From Ruminiclostridium cellulolyticum H10 (lineage in GTDB: Bacteria; Bacillota; Clostridia; Acetivibrionales; DSM-1351): DNA of 64,000 nt. The position numbers and the translations under genes are program-made. Shown piece by piece: positions 18,791 to 26,444 of this stretch; the stretch's first letter is position 1; each line of letters starts with the position of its first letter. Location: contig NC_011898.1 of assembly GCF_000022065.1 (NCBI RefSeq), positions 2,917,501 to 2,981,500 on the forward strand. Direction: 5' to 3'. The notes beneath the pieces were generated by a model, which worked only from the letters and a program-made list of their open reading frames with translations, did not search any database and was not told where the DNA came from.

Positions 18791-19084
18791 ATGACTAATT
18801 CTGAATCTAACGATTACATTAAATATATGGCTGAACTTGCCAAGCTATCTCTCGATGACAGCGAAATACAGTCACTGGCTGAAGATATGCGAGATATTAT
18901 AGGTTTAATGGATACAATTAAGAATATTGATACAGAACAAATAGATGCAACTGAACACATATCCCGTGTTACTAATATTATGAGGGAAGATCATCCAGGG
19001 GATTCTCTAGATGCCAAACAAATTCTATCGAATTCAAAAAAGACTATGGAAAATTGTTTTGCTATTCCTAAGATGATTGAATAA
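18791..19084 (+). CDS. gatC: Asp-tRNA(Asn)/Glu-tRNA(Gln) amidotransferase subunit C
   Basis: 97-residue belt subunit that wraps GatA and GatB in the transamidosome. YIKYMAELAKLSLDDSEIQSLAEDMRDIIGLMDTIKNIDT and the TEHI..NIMREDHP segment are typical. The ATG at 18791 follows GGGAGG; the longer open frame from 18716 overlaps speB and has no ribosome site. First of gatC-gatA-gatB, 18 bp before gatA. Confidence 0.95.
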   Translation: MTNSESNDYIKYMAELAKLSLDDSEIQSLAEDMRDIIGLMDTIKNIDTEQIDATEHISRVTNIMREDHPGDSLDAKQILSNSKKTMENCFAIPKMIE

Positions 19085-19102
19085 GACTAAGGAGGTCCTC
19101 TC

Positions 19103-20563
19103 ATGGATATAACCAGATTAACCATTAAAGAGGCCCGAAAGCTTCTTGATAATAGAGAAATAAGTGCTTTAGAGCTGACCCGTACATATTTGGACAGGAT
19201 TAATACTCTGGACGGTAAAGTAGAGTCATATCTTTCGGTTACTGAAGATATGGCACTAAAGCAGGCTGAACAAGCACAGAATTTAATAGACTACGGCAAG
19301 GCCTCCTTGCTTACTGGTATTCCTCTAAGCATAAAAGATAACATATGTATTGAAGGAACAAAAACTACATGTGCTTCAAAAATGCTTGAGGATTTTGTTT
19401 CACCATATACAGCAACGGCAGTAGATAAGCTTTTTGCAGATAATGCAGTTATTCTTGGGAAAACAAATCTGGATGAGTTTGCCATGGGAGGCTCTACAGA
19501 GAATTCAGCGTTTAAGATAACAAAGAACCCTTTTGACTTAACAAGAGTCCCTGGTGGTTCTTCAGGCGGTTCCGCTGCTTGTGTATCTGCTTCTTTAGCC
19601 CTTGGTTCTCTTGGCTCTGATACAGGCGGATCAGTAAGGCAGCCTGCCTCATTTTGCGGTGTTGTCGGTATGAAACCTACTTATGGATTGGTCTCAAGAT
19701 ATGGTTTGGTTGCTTTTGCATCCTCCTTTGACCAGATAGGCCCCATCGCCAAAACCGTTGAGGATTGTGCAATAATTTTAGACAGTATCTGCGGAAATGA
19801 TCCTAAAGACGCTACTTCCTTAAAATACGAAAATGATTCCAGCTACAGTTCTTCTGTTTCAGGTGATATTAAGGGTTTTAAGTTTGGCTTGCCCAAGGAA
19901 TACCTGACAGAAGGCTTAAACGCCGAAGTAAAGGAGTCATTATATAAATCAATTGACAAATTGGAGAGTATGGGGGCAAAAATTGAGGAGTTCTCAATGC
20001 CGGTATTGAAACACGCCGTACCTGCTTACTATCTTATGTCCTCTGCCGAGGCAAGCTCCAATCTATCAAGATATGACGGAGTAAAATATGGCTACAGAGC
20101 CGACAACTGCAAATCCTTTAACGAACTAATCGGTAAATCAAGAGCTGAGGGCTTCGGAAAAGAGGTCAAGAGAAGAATTCTTCTTGGAACCTACTCTCTT
20201 GCATCAGGTTACTATGATGCCTATTACAAAAAAGCCCTAAAACTTAGAACATTAATAAGCAACGGCTTTAATGAGGCTTTTACGAAATATGATGTTGTTC
20301 TGCATCCTACTACTCCTGAAACTGCATTCAAAATAGGGCAAAATTCTAATAGTCCGCTTGCAATGTATCTTGCAGATATTTATACTGTTGCCGTAAATAT
20401 AGCAGGACTTCCTTCTATATCACTCCCATGTGGCTACGATTCAAACGGACTTCCTATAGGTCTTTCTTTTACGGGTAAGCCATTGGGAGAAAAAGATATA
20501 TTCAGAGCTGCTGCGAGTTTTGAGGCTGAGTTTTCCGATAAGTTCAGAGTTCCCGCTATATAG
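19103..20563 (+). CDS. gatA: Asp/Glu-tRNA amidotransferase subunit A (glutaminase)
   Basis: Amidase-signature protein of 486 residues that frees ammonia from glutamine for amidation of misacylated tRNA. The Ser-cisSer-Lys triad is visible: Lys in LSIKDNICI and serines in GGSSGGSAA and [23 protein letters not shown] precedes the ATG, and gatB follows after 18 bp. In most Firmicutes the enzyme is essential for Gln-tRNA(Gln), and for Asn-tRNA(Asn) if AspRS is non-discriminating. Confidence 0.97.
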   Translation: MDITRLTIKEARKLLDNREISALELTRTYLDRINTLDGKVESYLSVTEDMALKQAEQAQNLIDYGKASLLTGIPLSIKDNICIEGTKTTCASKMLEDFVSPYTATAVDKLFADNAVILGKTNLDEFAMGGSTENSAFKITKNPFDLTRVPGGSSGGSAACVSASLALGSLGSDTGGSVRQPASFCGVVGMKPTYGLVSRYGLVAFASSFDQIGPIAKTVEDCAIILDSICGNDPKDATSLKYENDSSYSSSVSGDIKGFKFGLPKEYLTEGLNAEVKESLYKSIDKLESMGAKIEEFSMPVLKHAVPAYYLMSSAEASSNLSRYDGVKYGYRADNCKSFNELIGKSRAEGFGKEVKRRILLGTYSLASGYYDAYYKKALKLRTLISNGFNEAFTKYDVVLHPTTPETAFKIGQNSNSPLAMYLADIYTVAVNIAGLPSISLPCGYDSNGLPIGLSFTGKPLGEKDIFRAAASFEAEFSDKFRVPAI

Positions 20564-20581
20564 CAAGAAAGGAGTATTACG

Positions 20582-22039
20582 ATGAAATATATACCTTCTA
20601 TAGGCTTGGAAATACATTCGGAGTTATCTACAAAATCAAAAATTTTCTGCGATTGTCCCGTAAGTTTCGGGGGCGAGCCAAATACAAGGTGTTGTCCCGT
20701 TTGCACAGGAATGCCCGGAACTTTGCCTGTTCTCAACAAGCAAGCCGTTGAGTATACCGTAATAGCAGGCTTGGCCTTAAACTGCAAGATAAATGAATTT
20801 TCGAAAATGGACAGGAAAAATTATTTTTATCCGGATTTACCCAAGGCTTACCAGATATCGCAATTTGACCTCCCCATCTGTAAGGACGGAGGATTGACTA
20901 TAAATACACCTGATGGCGAAAAATTCATCAGAATTGAAAGAATTCATTTGGAAGAAGACGCCGGAAAGCTTCTTCATGACAACTATGACAGATATAGTCT
21001 TGCAGACTATAATCGCTGCGGAGTTCCTCTGATAGAGATTGTAACTAAACCTGATTTGTCCTCTGCAGAAGAAGCGAAGGAATTCGTTGAAAAGGTTCGT
21101 TTGATGCTCCTATACTCCGGCGTTTCAGACTGTCGTATGGAGGAAGGCTCTTTGAGGGCTGATGTAAATGTGTCTATTAGACCGATTGGTACTGATGAAC
21201 TTGGCACAAGAACAGAAATGAAAAATATCAATTCCATAAAAGCTATTGCAAGAGCTATTGATTATGAAATCAACAGACAGTCAGAGCTTCTGAATGAAGG
21301 TAAAAAAATAATTCAGGAGACAAGACGCTGGGATGATAGCAAAGGCGAAAGCAAGGCACTAAGAAGCAAAGAAGATGCACATGACTACAGATATTTTCCA
21401 GAACCGGATATTGTGCCTGTAACCTTTAAAAGTGAGGATATTGAGAAGCTGAGAAAATCCCTTCCGGAGCTTCCCGACAAGAGATTTGAAAGGTACACGA
21501 AAACCTACTCTGTTAACCAAGCTGATGCCAATCTGCTGCTTACTTCGGTAAGTCTCTCGGATTTCTTTGAAGCTGCCGCAGCCGAATCGGGAAATCCTAA
21601 ACAGGCCGCTAATTTTATTGTGGTTGAAGTATTGAGAAGGCTCAAAGACAGCAACATGTCGCCCGAGGATATTCCCTTTGACGGAAAGCTGCTGGCAAGA
21701 CTCTTAAGATTGATGGACAGCGAAAAAATTACTCCCAACAATGCTAAGAAGGTTTTGTCAGAAATGTTTGAAACAGGTAAAGAACCTGATACCATTGTAG
21801 ATGAAAGAGGCTACAAAATAATAAATGATACTGCAGAAGTTGAAAGCATGGTTAAAGAAATAATCTCAAGTAATGAAAAAGCGGTTGGGGAATATCTTGA
21901 AGGTAAAGAAAAGACTTTTGGGTATTTGATGGGGCAATGTTCAAGGGCATTGGCCGGGAGAGGCAATCCTAAAGTAGTTCAGGAGATCCTGAGAAGCGAG
22001 CTTAACAAGCTTAGAGATATTGATATAAACGTTCATTAA
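20582..22039 (+). CDS. gatB: Asp/Glu-tRNA amidotransferase subunit B
   Basis: 485-residue tRNA-binding and kinase subunit that activates the carboxylate of misacylated tRNA with ATP. It has the GLEIHSELST start, a cysteine set (IFCDCPVSFGG..RCCPVCTGMPGTLP) that binds Zn in the family, RKNYFYPDLPKAYQISQ and the C-terminal GatB/Yqey helical tail. AAGGAG precedes the ATG. asnB starts 122 bp later on the same strand, so the run may continue as gatCAB-asnB. Confidence 0.97.
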   Translation: MKYIPSIGLEIHSELSTKSKIFCDCPVSFGGEPNTRCCPVCTGMPGTLPVLNKQAVEYTVIAGLALNCKINEFSKMDRKNYFYPDLPKAYQISQFDLPICKDGGLTINTPDGEKFIRIERIHLEEDAGKLLHDNYDRYSLADYNRCGVPLIEIVTKPDLSSAEEAKEFVEKVRLMLLYSGVSDCRMEEGSLRADVNVSIRPIGTDELGTRTEMKNINSIKAIARAIDYEINRQSELLNEGKKIIQETRRWDDSKGESKALRSKEDAHDYRYFPEPDIVPVTFKSEDIEKLRKSLPELPDKRFERYTKTYSVNQADANLLLTSVSLSDFFEAAAAESGNPKQAANFIVVEVLRRLKDSNMSPEDIPFDGKLLARLLRLMDSEKITPNNAKKVLSEMFETGKEPDTIVDERGYKIINDTAEVESMVKEIISSNEKAVGEYLEGKEKTFGYLMGQCSRALAGRGNPKVVQEILRSELNKLRDIDINVH

Positions 22040-22088
22040 CTTTTTAAAGCACATATTTTCTCTCTTTTTCATATACTGATAAGAGCGT

Positions 22089-22141
22089 TGGGACAATGAC
22101 GTCAGCGATGATAATTGTCCCATGTCTTGTTTTAAAACAAG
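22089..22141 (+). promoter_or_regulatory. Two hairpins in the asnB leader
   Basis: TGGGACAAT/ATTGTCCCA (22089-22097, 22114-22122) is followed at once by a perfect 16-bp palindrome CTTGTTTTAAAACAAG (22126-22141), 12 bp before the asnB ribosome site. There is no clear T-run, so translational control or an operator is more likely than a terminator. Confidence 0.45.
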
Positions 22142-22161
22142 TATTTTCCGGAGGATTAAAT

Positions 22162-23576
22162 ATGTGCTCAATTCTTGGTTTGGTAAATTTTAAAGATGGT
22201 ACAAATAGTGTCTCTCAGGAAACCCTTGAAAGCATGAGATTGACTACTGTTCATAGAGGTCCTGACGAGTACGGTTTTTTTAGAGATAAATATGTTTGTT
22301 TTGCCCATAACAGACTTGCTGTTATTGACGTTGTCAACGGTTTACAGCCCATGACTGCTGTTTTTGAGGGTAAATCCTATACTGTTGTTTATAATGGTGA
22401 GCTTTATAACGCAAATGAATTGCGGTCAGAACTTGAAAATCTGGGAGTAGAATTTAAAACCCGCTGTGACACGGAGGTTTTGCTTTATTCATATATACTA
22501 TGGGGTATGGGGTGTTCGGAAAAACTTAATGGTATTTTTGCCTTTGCAGTTTATGATGATGATAAAAAACAGGTTTACGTATCCAGAGACAGAATGGGCG
22601 TAAAACCGTTTTTTTACACTTTTATCGGAGATACTTTAATTTTCTCCTCGGAAGTAAAAGCTATTTTGAAACATCCACAGATTAAAGCAGAGGTGGACAG
22701 TGAAGGCATATGGCAGTTGTTATACCTTTCCCCCATGCGTCCGTCCAATAATGGAACTTTTAAAAATATATTTGAAATTTCACCCGGTTTTCATGGGGTT
22801 TTTAACCATAACGGACTGGAGTTAAGAAAATACTGGTCCCTGCACGCTTTTGATGTGGAAGATAACGAAAGTACTATAATTGAAAAAACAAGATTTTATC
22901 TCACAGATGCAATTCAGAGACAGCTTGTTTCAGATGTACCCTTATGTACTTTCTTATCCGGGGGACTAGACTCTTCTATAATAACAGCTGTTGCCCAAGC
23001 CGACAAAAAAAATGGGGATTTACTTAGCACCTACTCTTTTGAATATGAAGGTAACAAGCAGCACTTTTTATCAACAAATTTCCAACCAGAAAGTGATGAC
23101 AGCTATGCAGTCTGGCTTGCTGAATACCTTGGTACAGACCATACAGTTCTTAATGTCACCCAGAAAGCTATTGCAGACCTTCTTTATGATGCGGTAAAAT
23201 ACAGAGACTACCCTGGAATGGCGGATATTGACTCCTCTCTTCTGTATTATTGTAAGCAGATTAAAAAAAGGCATACTGTTGCTTTAAGCGGTGAGTGTGC
23301 TGATGAAATATTCGGAGGATACCCATGGTTCTATAGGCCTGATATGCTTCACAGGAATTTTTTTCCATGGATTCACGACCCTGAATCAAGAATTTTCCTG
23401 TTTGATGCTGACTTTGCAAAACCAAAACAAGGTTTAGATTTTGTAAAACAGATATATAATGACAGTTTAAATGCATGTCCTGTTACAGGAAATGAGACCG
23501 AGGAAATGAAAACTGCAAGGATTGCAAATTGGCTTTCTGTAAACTGGTTTATGGTATCTCTTTTGGAACGAAAGGA
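22162..23576 (+). pseudogene. asnB: Asparagine synthetase (glutamine-hydrolysing), 5' part, interrupted
   Basis: Encodes the glutamine amidotransferase domain (catalytic Cys right after the initiator Met, MCSILGLV) and most of the synthetase domain, including the ATP-pyrophosphatase loop FLSGGLDSSII. A GGAGG lies before the ATG at 22162. The native frame is intact to LLERKD (codon 471 ends at 23577); beyond that the frame reads foreign sequence to a stop at 23619. The missing C-terminus (RMSMASGLEVRVPF...) lies at 29229-29650 on the same strand. Joining at the shared GAAAGGA gives 610 codons, the normal length for clostridial AsnB. Likely inactive while split, unless the inserted element is excised. 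Confidence 0.9.
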
Positions 23577-23600
23577 TATAAAAGTAAAGCATCAAATCTT
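23575..23600 (+). repeat. Left-end repeat, copy 1
   Basis: A 26-bp sequence starting GATATAAAAGTAAAGC that begins at the asnB junction. It recurs at 24433-24458 with one mismatch, at the 3' end of the recombinase gene. Confidence 0.85.
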
Positions 23601-23614
23601 TTTTCATTTTTTGA

Positions 23615-23658
23615 TATAAAATATGGACTAAGTAATTTTACTCAGTTCATATTTTATA
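23615..23658. repeat. Inverted repeat inside the left arm
   Basis: Perfect 11-bp arms TATAAAATATG (23615-23625) and CATATTTTATA (23648-23658), with further partial pairing inside. No T-run follows on the plus strand. It could be a terminator relic, an operator or a recombinase-associated site. Confidence 0.5.
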
Positions 23659-23776
23659 CCTGATTAGATAAAGGAAATGAAACAGTAAACCTTTTGCTTA
23701 ATAAATTTAAAACTATCAGCATATTTATAATGGGTTTCAATTAAAACCCTACCGTAGATTAAGAAAATAAAAAATA

Positions 23777-23810
23777 AGTGCAATTGTTTTAATTACTTAA
23801 CAATTGCACT
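23777..23810 (-). terminator. Terminator of the 57-residue peptide gene
   Basis: 12-bp arms AGTGCAATTGTT (23777-23788) and AACAATTGCACT (23799-23810); on the minus strand a T-rich tail follows. Confidence 0.65.
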
Positions 23811-23844
23811 ATATGGTATAGATAATATTCTTTTAAGTTGACAT

Positions 23845-24018
23845 TTATTTTTTTTTAATAAATTTGCTTGGTCCGAATATTATGACAACAGCGGTAAGAA
23901 TTATTATTATTGAATATGCATTATCTGAGATAAAATGTACCCTTTTTAAAATAAGTGTCGTTATTAATAATACCGATAAAATAATTCTAATAATCAGAAG
24001 CTTTTTTCTATTTTCCAT
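23845..24018 (-). CDS. Small membrane protein, two predicted helices
   Basis: 57 residues: a short basic N-terminus (MENRKKLLIIR), two hydrophobic segments (IILSVLLITTLIL; IIIILTAVVIIFG) and a basic tail ending KFIKKK. Not recognised as a known family. The ATG at 24018 has AAGGAGGG 11 bases upstream, a good ribosome site, so I prefer it to the longer frame starting at 24069. It lies in the left arm of the asnB element between the two 26-bp repeats. A hairpin terminator follows. Roles such as immunity protein or holin-like peptide would be guesses. Confidence 0.6.
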   Translation of the reverse strand: MENRKKLLIIRIILSVLLITTLILKRVHFISDNAYSIIIILTAVVIIFGPSKFIKKK

Positions 24019-24124
24019 ATGTAATTCTTCCCTCCTTATAAATAACACATTTTTATTATATTTATGCATAGGTATATGTCAAGCTTGCAAATCTATTATA
24101 AGCTACAATAATGGTTATTTTATT

Positions 24125-24348
24125 GGGCTGTTGGAAAATTAATTTTTACCTTTTTTAACCTGTACTAAAGAGTATAAATTGTATCAATGGAAGCTTGGTT
24201 AAAGATATTTGCAGTTGTTTATCGGTAAAATATCCTAAGATGATCCGCTAGAAACTCTTGCAAATATCTTGGAATCAATCATTGATATAATTTTTATACG
24301 GGAGTACCAGTAATAAAACAGAAAAACTTTATGTTTTGCGACAGCCCC
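24125..24348. repeat. Possible MITE-like or IS remnant
   Basis: The left edge reads GGGCTGTTGGAAAAT (24125) and the right edge reads, in reverse complement, GGGGCTGTCGCAAAACAT (ends 24348). These are imperfect terminal inverted repeats like the ends of some clostridial IS elements. Inside is a perfect 12-bp inverted repeat (24202-24213, 24259-24270). No transposase is present. The stretch 24019-24449 otherwise holds no gene I can support. Confidence 0.35.
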
Positions 24349-24432
24349 ATTCAATACCGGGTATCAAAACTTAACAAGTGCTTTAGACTATACCTTATAA
24401 AATGTCTTTTATTAAAAATCGTTATGTGAGTC

Positions 24433-24458
24433 GATATAAAAGTAAAACATCAAATCTT
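24433..24458 (+). repeat. Left-end repeat, copy 2
   Basis: 25 of 26 bases match copy 1 at 23575-23600; starts are 858 bp apart. It overlaps the last codons and the stop of the recombinase gene. The sequence left of it (TGAGTC) does not match AsnB, so it is not an asnB junction. Confidence 0.85.
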
Positions 24459-25952
24459 GAATACTATTTCAATCTCTTCGTCGGTGATAACTACCTTTTC
24501 AATTAAGGCCTTTGCAACACTTTTCTTTTGCTCAAGGTTATAGTTGTCCCAGTTTTTCAGGTATTCTGAGAGGTCTTCCCTCTTTATTCTTTGTGAAGAT
24601 TTCTCGATAGAGATTTTGTTTATTTTGTTTTTTAATATTTTCTTTTTATTATCAAGTTCATTAATCCTTTCATTTACATAGCTTCCCGCTGTTTCATTTA
24701 AAGTCAACATCCTATCAATGAGTTTGTTTATGTTTTCTTCAACTTTTGCAAGTTTGATTTTTAAATCATTAACCTCTTTTGAATTAGAGCTTATCTCAAC
24801 GTAAAATTCATTTTTTAATGATTTTATCTTTTCCAAAAGTTTTACTTCAGCTATTTTTTCTATGTCTCTTAAGTAAATAACCCTTTTTCTTTCAAAACAA
24901 AAACCATTTTTCCTTCCTCCACAATTAATGTAAATCAGCCCACGACTATTTACAACAGTAGCGGCATACCCGCAGTATCCGCACTTCATCAGGCCGGATA
25001 GCCAACTATTTTTTCCTTTGCCGCTATTCTTTATAGCTCTGTTTTCATCGGCTCTATATTGGCATTTTAGCCATAGTTCCGAGCTTATTATACCCTTATG
25101 CGGTGCTATGGTTACAAAATTATTTGTCAGATCTGTAAATTTGCTTGTAGTTTTTGTTTTTCTTTCCCCGTATACATAGCAGCCATTTTCGCCAATAAAA
25201 TCATTTATATCACTGTTTATAATGGCTCCTTTATTTTTAAGGTAAACATAAACATCTGCATTTGCTTTAACAAATACAGGATTCCTGATTAACCTCCCTA
25301 CAGTTGTCGGCGTCCAATTATACCCTTTGTTAGTTTTCAATTTTTTTATATTCAAGTATCTTGCTATAACGCCTAAGGATTTGGACTTCTCTGCATACAT
25401 GCTGTAAATATGTCTCACAATCTCACATTTTTCTTTATCCACTCCAAACATATAAGTTTTTTTACCATTTAAAAATGTTTGAACCTTATTATACCCATAG
25501 GGAGCTATACCCCCAAGATATAGCCCCGCTTTACCTCTCTGATAATAGTTGTCCTTTACCCTTTGCTGTATAGTTTCTCTTTCCAGTTGGGCAAAAACCA
25601 TTACTATTGACAGCATTGCCCTGCCCATAGATGTACTGGTATCAAACTTTTCCGTCTGACTGATGAATTCCACCTTATATTTATCAAAACACTCAATAAT
25701 ATGTGCAAAATCAAGAAGTGATCTACTTATACGATCAAGCTTGTAGACCACTACTTTCTTGATAATGCCTATTTTGATGTCTCTTATCATTTCTTCGAAT
25801 GCCGGTCGGTTTATATTACTCCCACTGTAGCCCTTGTCGGTATATATCTTATAGTTTTCTGAAGATATCTCTTTCATACAAAACCCTATCTGGCTTTCTA
25901 TGGAAATACTATCTTTTTTATCTACGGATTGTCTTGTATATATGGCAATCAT
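24450..25952 (-). CDS. Large serine recombinase
   Basis: 500-residue site-specific recombinase. The resolvase/invertase domain (1-150) has the catalytic serine in YTRQSVDKK (Ser9) and the YKLDRISRSLLDF and LERETIQQRVKDNY signatures. It is followed by the recombinase domain (GIAPYGYNK..), a zinc ribbon (CGYCGY..CGGRKNGFCF) and a coiled coil (~380-460) typical of integrases such as SpoIVCA and phage serine integrases. Its stop lies 17 bp inside the repeat that marks the element end. It can be expected to catalyse integration, and possibly excision, at asnB. The reading frame is complete, so it may be active. Confidence 0.95.
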   Translation of the reverse strand: MIAIYTRQSVDKKDSISIESQIGFCMKEISSENYKIYTDKGYSGSNINRPAFEEMIRDIKIGIIKKVVVYKLDRISRSLLDFAHIIECFDKYKVEFISQTEKFDTSTSMGRAMLSIVMVFAQLERETIQQRVKDNYYQRGKAGLYLGGIAPYGYNKVQTFLNGKKTYMFGVDKEKCEIVRHIYSMYAEKSKSLGVIARYLNIKKLKTNKGYNWTPTTVGRLIRNPVFVKANADVYVYLKNKGAIINSDINDFIGENGCYVYGERKTKTTSKFTDLTNNFVTIAPHKGIISSELWLKCQYRADENRAIKNSGKGKNSWLSGLMKCGYCGYAATVVNSRGLIYINCGGRKNGFCFERKRVIYLRDIEKIAEVKLLEKIKSLKNEFYVEISSNSKEVNDLKIKLAKVEENINKLIDRMLTLNETAGSYVNERINELDNKKKILKNKINKISIEKSSQRIKREDLSEYLKNWDNYNLEQKKSVAKALIEKVVITDEEIEIVFKI

Positions 25953-25972
25953 AAGATATCCCCTTTTGTTGT

Positions 25973-26128
25973 TTAAGTTTCTGAATGCTCCATAAGGCTA
26001 TTGATAATGTTGTTAACAATAGTGTATTCCGCCATTTTGTACTCATTTTCTGTTAAATCCGGCCTTTTAGTAATAACCTTAAACCCATTTAAAACTTCTT
26101 CCTTTTCAGTTATTATTAATACCCTCAT
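25973..26128 (-). CDS. 51-residue ORF upstream of the recombinase
   Basis: Starts ATG at 26128 and ends 20 bp before the recombinase start: MRVLIITEKEEVLNGF...KRPDLTENEYKMAEYTIVNNIINSLMEHSET. It is charged and soluble, with a likely C-terminal helix. The ribosome site is weak (GGGGACGG). Not recognised. Size, place and cotranscription with the recombinase fit an accessory protein such as a directionality factor, but nothing in the sequence proves it. Confidence 0.5.
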   Translation of the reverse strand: MRVLIITEKEEVLNGFKVITKRPDLTENEYKMAEYTIVNNIINSLMEHSET

Positions 26129-26444
26129 ATATCCGTCCCCTTAAATTCTATTGTTTTATTTTATTAAGCATGATGGATGTCCTATTACATACTTAAAGTA
26201 AATGCTCAATAGGCCACTCCTTTTAATTCTGTTATGTGCCAAAGTGTGTTATTCCATAACAAGGCGATAAGAGAACAGTATGGAAACATATAAAGGAATT
26301 TAAGTATACTTTTTCCTAATGCTTGTAATTAAAAAAGTAGCCCCTTTAGTAGAGACTACTTTTTTGAAAATTCAGGTTAAGATAATATAAAATGTATCTA
26401 CAAATATTTTATATGAATTCTCTTTCGGTTTTAAATTTATTTCA
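26129..26444 (-). other. Spacer between protease terminator and recombinase unit
   Basis: 316 bp. It holds the protease terminator at 26331-26365. On the minus strand a strong ribosome site (AAAGGAGTGG) lies before a TTG that opens only a 17-codon frame (MSIYFKYVIGHPSCLIK), perhaps a leader peptide for the recombinase unit. No longer gene was seen. Confidence 0.4.
26331..26365 (-). terminator. Terminator of the dockerin protease gene
   Basis: AAAAAAGTAG (26331-26340) pairs with CTACTTTTTT (26356-26365); T-run on the minus strand, about 80 bp past the stop. Confidence 0.8.

Noticed and set aside
22040-22161. T-box leader for asnB
   Set aside because: No T-box sequence (AGGGTGGAACCGCG type) and no antiterminator pairing were seen.
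24433-24458. Second 26-bp repeat as an additional asnB-type junction
   Set aside because: The bases to its left are TGAGTC and do not match the asnB junction or the GAAAGGA core, so it cannot be a simple att copy.
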